DNA of 11,688 bases from positions 1 through 11,688 of the forward strand of contig JAKABA010000118.1 of NCBI GenBank assembly GCA_021802115.1. Direction: 5' to 3'. Source of the DNA: a bacterium. GTDB taxonomy: Bacteria; Chloroflexota; Dormibacteria; UBA8260; Bog-877. The notes beneath the pieces were generated by a model that searched no databases, was not told where the DNA came from, and saw nothing but the letters and a program-made list of their open reading frames with translations. Positions 5,984 to 11,688 of the stretch are shown one piece after another (the first letter of the stretch is position 1; every line of letters starts with the position of its first letter). The translations under genes and the position numbers were made by a program.

Positions 5984-7153
5984 ATGCGGGTGATCCTCTA
6001 CACCGGCAAGGGTGGCGTCGGCAAGACCACCATCGCGGCCGCCACGGCGGTCCGCTGCGCTCGCCGCGGGCTCAAGACCCTGGTGATCTCGACAGACGCG
6101 GCCCACAGCCTGGGAGACTCCCTCGACTGTGAGATCGGTCCCGAGCCGGTCCAGATAGCGGAGAACCTCTTCGCCCAGGAGGTGAACGCGCTCCATGAGA
6201 TGGAGGGCCACTGGGAGAAGATCCACGAGTACCTGGCCAGCCTGTTCAACTCCCAGGGGGTGGACGACATCATCGCCGAGGAGCTGGCGACCCCACCGGG
6301 GATGGAGGAGGTGGCCAGCCTGATGTGGATCCGCCGCCACGCGGAGCAGGGGCTGTTCGATGTGCTGGTGGTGGACTGCGCCCCCACCGGCGAGACCCTC
6401 CAGCTGCTGGCGTTCCCCGACGTCGCCCGCTGGTACCTCAACAAGATCTTCCCGATCGAGCGGCGGGTGATGAAGCTGGCCCGCCCCATGGTGCAGCCGT
6501 TCATCGGGATCCCCCTGCCCGCCGATGAGATCTACGGCTCGGTGCGGCAGCTTCTGGTCGACCTCGACTCCATGAAGGAGGTCCTCTCGGACCCCAAGTC
6601 CTGCACGGTCAGGATCGTGCTCAACCTGGAGAAGATGGTGATCAAGGAGGCCCAGCGGGCCTTCACCTACCTCAACCTGTACGACTACCAGGTGGACGCC
6701 GTCCTGGTCAACCGGGTGCTGCCGGCCGAGGTCGGGGAGGGCTACTTCACCGACTGGCGCCGGGTCCAGGCCAAGTACCAGGCCCAGGTGCAGGAGACCT
6801 TCGCCCCGCTCCCGATCCTGGAGTCCCGCCTCTTCGATCATGAGATCGTCGGACCCGAGCACCTCGACGAGCTCGGCCGCTCCCTGTTCGGCGACAGCGC
6901 CCCCGAGGCGATCCTCTACGAGGCCAAGTCACAGGCGCTGCGCAAGGTTGGCGACGAGTACGTGCTGGCGCTGAGGATCCCCTTCGTCAGCCGCGAGCAG
7001 GTGGAGTTGACCCAGAAGGATGACGAGCTCTACATCAGCGTCGGCCCCTACAAGCGGGAGATCTCCCTGCCCCGCGTCCTGCGGGGCAAGGAGACCCGGT
7101 CAGCGAAACTGGAGGACGGGCAGCTCATGATTCACTTTGCGAGGGTAAGCTGA
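5984..7153 (+). CDS. ArsA/Get3-family ATPase with C-terminal HSP20-like domain (Get3d-like)
   Basis: This is a dimer-forming cytosolic ATPase of the SIMIBI class, related to eukaryotic Get3, which hands tail-anchored proteins to the membrane. It shows the deviant P-loop GKGGVGKTT at 8-16, switch I STDAAHS at 36-42 with the presumed catalytic D38, switch II DCAPTGETL at 131-139 and the base-contacting NR at 243-244. A helical, Met-containing segment at about 80-125 and 150-205 corresponds to the client-binding region. Residues 322-389 form a beta-rich alpha-crystallin/HSP20-like domain, the arrangement known from the Get3d group in cyanobacteria, plants and other bacteria. There is one ATPase half only (389 residues). 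The Get3 zinc CxxC pair and the ArsA metal-binding cysteine set are absent, and no ars genes are nearby. An arsenite pump role is therefore unlikely. The cellular role of Get3d proteins is not settled. Confidence 0.9.
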   Translation: MRVILYTGKGGVGKTTIAAATAVRCARRGLKTLVISTDAAHSLGDSLDCEIGPEPVQIAENLFAQEVNALHEMEGHWEKIHEYLASLFNSQGVDDIIAEELATPPGMEEVASLMWIRRHAEQGLFDVLVVDCAPTGETLQLLAFPDVARWYLNKIFPIERRVMKLARPMVQPFIGIPLPADEIYGSVRQLLVDLDSMKEVLSDPKSCTVRIVLNLEKMVIKEAQRAFTYLNLYDYQVDAVLVNRVLPAEVGEGYFTDWRRVQAKYQAQVQETFAPLPILESRLFDHEIVGPEHLDELGRSLFGDSAPEAILYEAKSQALRKVGDEYVLALRIPFVSREQVELTQKDDELYISVGPYKREISLPRVLRGKETRSAKLEDGQLMIHFARVS

Positions 7154-7386
7154 TGCCCCGGCCGGCGAGCGCCAACGTGGGTGAGCAGGCGCTGAGAGTG
7201 CTCGGAGAGGTGGTCCTGCACGCCGCCAACCAGCTCGAGGACCTGTTGCCACCGGAGGCCAGAATCCACCTGATCAGGGCGCAGCGGGAGCTGCTGCTCG
7301 CGGCGATCGCGACCTTGGAGCACCACCAGGCGCCTCCACCCGCCGGCCGCGGCAGCCGGCGGGTTCGCAGAATCTCCCTGGACTGA
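7153..7386 (+). CDS. Small helical hypothetical protein (77 aa)
   Basis: The function is unknown. The ATG overlaps the stop of the ArsA/Get3-type gene by one base (TGATG), so translation is coupled, and the protease gene starts 5 nt after its stop. Residues 8-57 look like two amphipathic helices (GEQALRVLGEVVLHAANQLEDLL and PEARIHLIRAQRELLLAAIATLEHH) joined by LPPEA. A basic tail follows, GRGSRRVRRISLD. There is no membrane segment, cysteine or known motif. Strict coupling to the ATPase gene suggests a partner or adaptor, but this is inference from position only. The helix propensity and coupled start make it a believable gene rather than a spurious frame. Confidence 0.7.
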   Translation: MPRPASANVGEQALRVLGEVVLHAANQLEDLLPPEARIHLIRAQRELLLAAIATLEHHQAPPPAGRGSRRVRRISLD

Positions 7387-7391
7387 CCGGG

Positions 7392-8177
7392 GTGCTCGGC
7401 AGCGGGGTCGAGTTCTACCTGATCCTGGTCATCTTCGCCATCCCCGGGATAGCCCTGGGGTTCACGGTCCACGAGTTCTGCCATGCCGCGGTCGCCAACG
7501 GCTACGGCGACCCGACGCCACGCCGCCAGGGACGGCTCAGCCTGAACCCGGCCGACCAGATCGACCCCTTCGGCCTGGTGATGCTGCTGGTGATCGGCTT
7601 CGGGTTCGCCCGGCCGGTGATGTACAACCCGGCCTATGTTCGCCGGGGCCTCCAGCGCGCCTGGCTGTCGGCGGCGGGGCCCCTCAGCAACCTGGTGATG
7701 GCGGCCCTGATCGGGCTCCTGCTGCGGGCCCTGACCGCGGCGGACCCCAGCCTGAGCAGCTGCGTGGTGCCCAGCTTCAACCTGCCCGCGCTCGGGTTTG
7801 TGTACTGGTTCCTGGTGGAGGCCTTCTACGTCAACGTGATCCTCTGCCTCTTCAACCTGATCCCGATCCCGCCCCTGGACGGCTTCGGGGTCGCCGACGG
7901 CCTGCTCGGGGGCCAGTTCCCGTCCTTCTTCAGGTGGCTGGAGATCCACCGCAACGGCCTCTTCATCGCCCTCATCCTCCTGATCCTGGTGGTCCCCGGC
8001 CTGCTCGGCGGGGTCAGCCCGCTGTACTCCGGGATCCTGGCGGTCTTCGACACCCTCTGGTCCCACGTGGTGGGGGGGCCTCCCCCGGCGATCTACTTCC
8101 CCAGCGTCCTGTACGCGCTCATCCCGGGCGGCCAGTCTCTGGCCTCCGCCCTGGGCACGCCCTGCCTGGCCGGCTGA
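7392..8177 (+). CDS. M50 (site-2 type) zinc intramembrane metalloprotease
   Basis: This is a membrane-embedded peptidase of family M50B, the site-2 protease/SpoIVFB-like group that cuts transmembrane segments of single-pass proteins. The zinc motif HEFCH is at 27-31, with E28 as the catalytic glutamate. The second conserved motif, NLIPIPPLDG, is at 155-164, with D163 as the third zinc ligand. AGPLSN at 95-100 is also typical of the family. About five or six hydrophobic helices are visible (roughly 8-24, 60-77, 95-113, 133-157, 189-207, 212-226). There is no PDZ or CBS domain. At 261 residues it is a compact form like those often annotated as membrane zinc proteases of unknown substrate. The GTG start follows the small helical protein's stop after 5 nt, and the stop overlaps the Nudix ATG. 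Confidence 0.92.
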   Translation: MLGSGVEFYLILVIFAIPGIALGFTVHEFCHAAVANGYGDPTPRRQGRLSLNPADQIDPFGLVMLLVIGFGFARPVMYNPAYVRRGLQRAWLSAAGPLSNLVMAALIGLLLRALTAADPSLSSCVVPSFNLPALGFVYWFLVEAFYVNVILCLFNLIPIPPLDGFGVADGLLGGQFPSFFRWLEIHRNGLFIALILLILVVPGLLGGVSPLYSGILAVFDTLWSHVVGGPPPAIYFPSVLYALIPGGQSLASALGTPCLAG

Positions 8178-8689
8178 TGGCCCGGATCGTCGGCGCCCAA
8201 GCCGTGATCGCCGCGGACGACGGCCGGGTGCTGCTGCAGCTGCGACCCTGGCCGCCGGGCTGGGAGCCCCCCGGAGGCCATGTGGGGCCGGGGGAGGATC
8301 CCGCCGAGACCGTGGTGCGGGAGACCGCCGAGGAGTGCGGCCTCAGGATCGAGATCCTGAGGTTGACCGGGACCTACCACTTTCGCGGGATCCGGCTCGG
8401 CTCCGACCAGGTCTTCCTGGCCCGGGCGGTGGGGGGCATCCCCAGCCCCACCAGAGAGGCGCTGCGCGTGAGGTGGGTCGGGCTGGACGAGCTGCCCAGG
8501 GCCCTCTTCCCCTGGTATCGCACCCGGCTGCTCGACGCCCTGGCCCCCGCAGCGGAGCAGCCGTTCGAGCGCTGGCAGACGGTCGACCTGGGAGACGTGA
8601 CCCGCCACGGTCTCGCCCTCACCGCGGCGCTGGGCGGAGCTCTGGGACGCCTCGCCACCGGGCGGGTCCGGGCCGACCGTTGGGAGTAG
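8177..8689 (+). CDS. Nudix hydrolase
   Basis: This is a cytosolic Mg-dependent pyrophosphohydrolase acting on a nucleoside diphosphate linked to another moiety. The substrate cannot be told. The Nudix box is canonical at residues 34-56: G34, five residues, E40, seven residues, R48-E49, then E52-E53, G55 and L56. The fold continues to about residue 125. The last 45 residues (FERWQTVDLGDV...) are not part of the usual core and I do not recognise them. The length is 170 residues. ATG 8177 overlaps the protease stop by one base (TGATG), so translation is coupled. The frame is open upstream to 7934, but that part is a shadow of the protease gene. Confidence 0.92.
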   Translation: MARIVGAQAVIAADDGRVLLQLRPWPPGWEPPGGHVGPGEDPAETVVRETAEECGLRIEILRLTGTYHFRGIRLGSDQVFLARAVGGIPSPTREALRVRWVGLDELPRALFPWYRTRLLDALAPAAEQPFERWQTVDLGDVTRHGLALTAALGGALGRLATGRVRADRWE

Positions 8690-9669
8690 CCGCCCTCTTC
8701 GTCGCCGGCCTCCTGCTGATGCTGGCCGCCGCCGCCCTCTTCACCAACGCGGTCGAGTGGGGGGCCGGCCGGCTCGGGCTCGGCCACCAGGTCACCGGCA
8801 GCGTCCTGGCCGCGATCGGGACCGCGCTGCCGGAGAGCATCGTCCCGGTGGTGGCCCTGGTCGGCGGCGGAGCCGCGGCGGCGTCGACCGCCACCGGCGC
8901 CATCCTGGGCGCCCCCTTCATGCTGGCGACGATCGGCCTGGGCCTCACGGCCTGCGTCTGCCTGGCGAGCGGTCGGCCTCGCCTGGTGGTCCCGGCGGGG
9001 CAGAGCCGGACCGTCCTGTACACCTTTTTGGGCAGCTACGCGCTGCTGATGCTGGGGGCCTTCGTGCCCACCCCCTGGAGGTTCCTGGACGCGGCGCTGC
9101 TGGCCGGGCTCTACGCCTGGTTCGTCCTCCGCAGCCTGCGCAGCGCCCCCGGGACCGATCTCGCGGGGGCGCCGGAACAGCTGCTGTTGGGCCGCTGGCT
9201 GCTCCGGCGGCCGCAGCCGGCCACCGGGTGGGGGCTTCTCCAGCTGGGGCTGGCCCTGGCCGGGCTGGCCGTGGCCAGCGAGCTCTTCCTGCTGGCGCTG
9301 CACGGGATCGCGGCTGCGATCGGACTCTCCCCGCTGGTGCTGGCCCTGCTGCTGGTGCCGCTCGCGACCGAGCTCCCCGAGATGGCGGCCGGCTCCCTGT
9401 GGGTGGCCCGGGGCCGGGACGTGCTGGCGCTCAGCAATGTCACCGGGGCGATGGCCTTCCAGGCGACCGTCCCGGCGATCATCGGCCTCTGCTTCACCCC
9501 CTGGAACCCGTCCGGGATCGGCTTCCTGGCCGCCGCGGTGACCATCACCGGCGCCCTGGTGGGGATGGCCGCCATCGGCCGCCGTGGCCTGGACGCCCGG
9601 GTGGTGGCCCCGGCAGGGATCGGACTCTATGCTCTCTACGTGGTGGCAGTGGCGGTCGCCCGACCCTGA
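8680..9669 (+). CDS. Sodium/calcium exchanger-family (CaCA) membrane antiporter
   Basis: This is an integral membrane cation antiporter, probably exchanging Ca2+ for Na+ or H+. It has the two alpha-repeats that define the CaCA superfamily: GSVLAAIGTALPESIVP at 40-56 with acidic E52, and LALLLVPLATELPEMAAGS at 221-239 with E231 and E234. The following segments TATGAILGAPFML (70-82) and LSNVTGAMAFQA (251-262) are the typical small-residue partner helices. About ten hydrophobic helices cover the 329 residues, with a short hydrophilic loop at about 152-180 between the halves. TTG 8680 is the best start because it keeps the first helix whole. It overlaps the Nudix gene by 10 nt. ATG 8719 would cut into that helix. 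The transported ion is inferred from the family, not from the sequence. Confidence 0.88.
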   Translation: MGVAALFVAGLLLMLAAAALFTNAVEWGAGRLGLGHQVTGSVLAAIGTALPESIVPVVALVGGGAAAASTATGAILGAPFMLATIGLGLTACVCLASGRPRLVVPAGQSRTVLYTFLGSYALLMLGAFVPTPWRFLDAALLAGLYAWFVLRSLRSAPGTDLAGAPEQLLLGRWLLRRPQPATGWGLLQLGLALAGLAVASELFLLALHGIAAAIGLSPLVLALLLVPLATELPEMAAGSLWVARGRDVLALSNVTGAMAFQATVPAIIGLCFTPWNPSGIGFLAAAVTITGALVGMAAIGRRGLDARVVAPAGIGLYALYVVAVAVARP

Positions 9670-9682
9670 TGGGGGGCCGGCC

Positions 9683-10429
9683 GTGAGCGGGGAGGCCGCG
9701 GCAGGTCCGGCAGGGGCGCGGCTCCGGGCGTTCCTTCGCGCCGCGGCGACCATGGCGCTGACCTCGTTGGTGGCTGTGAGCCTGGCCGCCTGCGGGCAAT
9801 CCACCCCGACCGCGACGATCCTGGCCCGGCGGACCGCCGCCACCATGGCCGACTCCTCCTACCGAATCTCGGGCACCGCGCGGGCCGGGGGCACCACCAC
9901 CACCTTCTCGGTCGCCACCTTGCCCGACGGGGATTTCGCCGGCGAGGTGGTCACCCGGGTGCCGGGCTCTCCGAGCCTCAGCCTGCAGGTGGTGGCGGTG
10001 GACGGCAGGGTGTTCGTGCTCTCTCCCCTGGGGCTCCAGCAGCTGGGCATCACCTCCCTGCCCGGCAATCTCAATCCCGCCACCACCTGGGTGGAGCAGC
10101 CGCCGGCCACCGCCCAGCGCTACCTGCAGAGCATCGCCCCCTTTTCGGGGTCCGGGATCGGCAGGACCATCACCCGCTACCTTGATGATCCCCACACCAT
10201 CTCGTCGGTCGACCTGCACGGCGTCGGCGCCTGGCTGGTGGAGGAGGGGGCCGCAGGTTCATCATTGCGTCTGTACATCGCCAAGGGGAGCTATCGCTTG
10301 CTGGAGCTGACCGTCGCCGGGAAGAGCCCGATCTCGCTCTCCTACACCGGGTTCGAACGGATCGCACCGATCGCGCCTCCCCCCGCGGCCCATGTGTACG
10401 TGCCGCCCGCCACCTCCGCGGGCAGCTGA
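9683..10429 (+). CDS. LppX/LprAFG-like lipoprotein
   Basis: This exported lipoprotein is anchored to the outer face of the cytoplasmic membrane. Residues 12-36 form a signal peptide (basic RLRAFLRA, then a hydrophobic stretch) ending in the lipobox SLAAC, with lipid-carrying C37. After a Thr/Ser-rich linker the mature part is beta-rich (SYRISGTARAGG, TFSVATLPDGDFAGEV, QVVAVDGRVFVLSP, WLVEEG, SLRLYIAKG, YRLLELTV). This resembles the LolA/LppX half-barrel that carries lipids in actinobacteria and relatives. The match is by pattern only. GTG 9683 has a G-rich tract upstream and TGA overlapping it (GTGA), which closes a 5-codon frame ATG 9669-TGA 9686. ATG 9752 is an alternative start that still keeps a short signal peptide. 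Endonuclease IV starts 1 nt after the stop. Confidence 0.75.
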   Translation: MSGEAAAGPAGARLRAFLRAAATMALTSLVAVSLAACGQSTPTATILARRTAATMADSSYRISGTARAGGTTTTFSVATLPDGDFAGEVVTRVPGSPSLSLQVVAVDGRVFVLSPLGLQQLGITSLPGNLNPATTWVEQPPATAQRYLQSIAPFSGSGIGRTITRYLDDPHTISSVDLHGVGAWLVEEGAAGSSLRLYIAKGSYRLLELTVAGKSPISLSYTGFERIAPIAPPPAAHVYVPPATSAGS

Positions 10430-10430
10430 A

Positions 10431-11291
10431 ATGGCGCTGATCGGCGCTCACGTGTCCACCAGGGGGGGCATCCTGACCTCCTTCGACCGGGCGCTGGAGA
10501 TCGGGGCCGAGGCGGTCCAGATCCACCCCACCCCACCCCAGACCTGGCGGCGGCTCCACCCCGACCCCGACACCGTCTCCCGATTCCACGCGCGGCTCAG
10601 CGAGACCGGGCTCACCTGCTTCTTCTTTCACGCGGTGTACCTCATCAACCTGGCCACCGCCAGGGAGGAGCTCCTGGCCTCCTCCGAGGCGTCCCTCGCC
10701 CACTACCTGGACCTCGCCAACCGGCTGGGCGCCACGGGGGTCATCTTTCACCCCGGTTCTCACAAGGGGCGCGGTTTCGAGGCCACCCTGCCGCAGATTG
10801 CCGACGCCATCAGGCGGGCCCTGCGAGCGTCGGAGGGAGGCAGCCGCCTCCTGATCGAGAACAGCGCCGGGGCCGGTGACAACGTCGGCAGCACCTTCGC
10901 CCAGATCCGGCAGATGATCGAGGCGGTGGGCGATCCGCGGGTGGGCCTCTGCCTGGACACCGCCCACGCCTTCACCGCCGGGTACGACCTCAGCACCGCC
11001 GCGGGGCTCTCCGCGATGCGCGAGGAGCTGGAGCGGGAGATCGGCGGGGAGCTCCTCTGGGCGATCCACGCCAACGACTCCAAGGCCCCCCTGGGCTCGA
11101 ACCGCGACCGCCACGAGAACATCGGCGACGGCCACATCGGCCGCGAGGCCTTCCAGCGCATGCTCCACGACCCCCTGTTGGAGCGGGCCCCGTTCATCCT
11201 GGAGGTGCCCGGGTTGGAGCGCCAGGGCCCCGACCTGGCCAACGTCGAGCGCCTGCGGGAGCTCGCCGCGGCGGGAGCGGTCAGGGCGTGA
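10431..11291 (+). CDS. nfo: Endonuclease IV, AP endonuclease
   Basis: This zinc-dependent TIM-barrel enzyme of base-excision repair cuts DNA 5' to abasic sites and trims blocked 3' ends in the cytoplasm. All nine metal ligands known for the E. coli enzyme are present: H67 (FFFHAVYLINLA), H107 (FHPGS), E143 (IENSAG), D176 and H179 (CLDTAH), H213 (HANDSK), D226 and H228 (DRHENIGDGHIG) and E258 (ILEVP). The length of 286 residues equals the family norm. ATG 10431 begins one base after the lipoprotein stop, and MALIGAHVST is the expected N-terminus. The frame extends upstream to 10392 but overlaps the lipoprotein. No good Shine-Dalgarno is seen, so translation probably depends on coupling. Confidence 0.97.
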   Translation: MALIGAHVSTRGGILTSFDRALEIGAEAVQIHPTPPQTWRRLHPDPDTVSRFHARLSETGLTCFFFHAVYLINLATAREELLASSEASLAHYLDLANRLGATGVIFHPGSHKGRGFEATLPQIADAIRRALRASEGGSRLLIENSAGAGDNVGSTFAQIRQMIEAVGDPRVGLCLDTAHAFTAGYDLSTAAGLSAMREELEREIGGELLWAIHANDSKAPLGSNRDRHENIGDGHIGREAFQRMLHDPLLERAPFILEVPGLERQGPDLANVERLRELAAAGAVRA

Positions 11292-11307
11292 CGCGGGGCG
11301 GCTGAGC

Positions 11308-11688
11308 ATGGCGGGGGATGAGCGCCGTGAGGTGGTGGCGCTGGATCTGGGCGGGACCTGGATCCGGGCGGCCAGGTTCGCCAGCGACGGGACGATAGGC
11401 GCCAGGGCGCGCGACCGCACCGCCGCCCACCTGGGTCCCGCCGCGGTGGTGGATCAGATCCGCGGCCTGGTGGAGGCGGTCGGCCCCCCGGACCCGGCGG
11501 CCCGGGTGGTGGCGATCGGGGTGCCGGGCCCGGTCGATCCCTTCACCGGGGTGGTCGAAGGCGCTCCCAACCTGCCCGGTTGGGGCTCATTCCCACTCAA
11601 GGACCGGGTGGAGGCGCAGGTGGGCAGCCCCTGTCTGGTGGACCACGACGCGACCCTGGCGGCCCTGGGGGAGCAGCGTCAAGGGGCG
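11308..11688 (+). CDS. ROK-family sugar kinase, N-terminal part (cut by window end)
   Basis: This is an ATP-dependent hexokinase-fold sugar kinase, probably for glucose or an amino sugar. Some ROK proteins are repressors, but there is no N-terminal helix-turn-helix here, so a kinase is favoured. The 127 visible residues show the phosphate-binding DLGGTWIRAA at 13-22, GVPGPVDP at 71-78 and APNLPGW at 86-92. The catalytic-loop region is VDHDATLAALGE at 111-122. The usual loop reads NDA, so asparagine is replaced by histidine while the catalytic aspartate (D114) is kept. The zinc-binding motif of ROK proteins would lie beyond the window. ATG 11308 starts 16 nt after the endonuclease IV stop. Confidence 0.9.
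   Translation, partial: MAGDERREVVALDLGGTWIRAARFASDGTIGARARDRTAAHLGPAAVVDQIRGLVEAVGPPDPAARVVAIGVPGPVDPFTGVVEGAPNLPGWGSFPLKDRVEAQVGSPCLVDHDATLAALGEQRQGA

Noticed and set aside
5984..7153. Arsenite efflux pump ATPase
   Set aside because: It has a single ATPase half, no ArsA metal-binding cysteine set, a C-terminal HSP20-like domain and no arsB, arsD or arsR nearby.
8374..9846. 490-codon minus-strand frame opposite Nudix, exchanger and lipoprotein genes
   Set aside because: Antisense shadow over three recognisable genes. Its sequence is Gln/Gly/Arg-rich with no domain pattern.

Overview
This is a gene-dense, very GC-rich window with many GTG and TTG starts and few classical terminators. It looks like a chromosomal segment from a high-GC member of the Terrabacteria side of the bacterial tree, such as Chloroflexota, Candidatus Dormibacterota or a deep actinobacterial lineage. 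That placement is an inference from base composition, start-codon use and gene content (a Get3d/ArsA-type ATPase with an HSP20-like tail, an LppX-like lipoprotein, a stand-alone NfeD OB domain). There is no rRNA or other marker here to settle it. I see no phage, transposon, CRISPR array or tRNA.

Layout. (1) Minus strand, 57-~1300: a DEAD-box RNA helicase. (2) A divergent control region at ~1300-1498 with a short palindrome, -10-like hexamers and a possible 14-codon leader peptide. (3) Plus strand, 1499-3448: a Cof-type HAD phosphatase followed by the ribosome-associated ATPase YchF. (4) A convergent gap at 3449-3616 carrying a 12-bp inverted repeat. (5) Minus strand, 3617-4931: an SPFH/paraslipin membrane scaffold gene followed by a very short soluble NfeD-like OB protein. 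(6) A 527-bp divergent non-coding region, 4932-5458, which holds a promoter-like AT-rich island, two hairpins and a continuous 19-bp stem whose C-rich loop contains an anti-Shine-Dalgarno-like motif. (7) Plus strand, 5459 to the end: a tightly packed run of nine genes. These encode a tail-anchored small membrane protein, a Get3d-like ArsA-family ATPase, a 77-residue helical protein, an M50/site-2-type membrane protease, a Nudix hydrolase, a CaCA-type cation exchanger, an LppX-like lipoprotein, endonuclease IV and a ROK sugar kinase that runs off the window.

How the genes work together. The SPFH and NfeD genes form the widespread membrane-microdomain pair. In the nine-gene run most junctions overlap or are within 16 nt, so translation is probably coupled, although the functions are mixed (membrane protein handling, nucleotide clean-up, ion transport, base-excision repair, sugar phosphorylation).

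The most interesting part is the start of that run. A protein with a single C-terminal transmembrane helix and only one residue after it is encoded directly upstream of a relative of the eukaryotic tail-anchored-protein targeting factor Get3. Two genes further on lies an intramembrane protease whose family cuts membrane proteins of that orientation. The second point of interest is the candidate structured RNA just upstream. Both are hypotheses drawn from the sequence and its neighbourhood.
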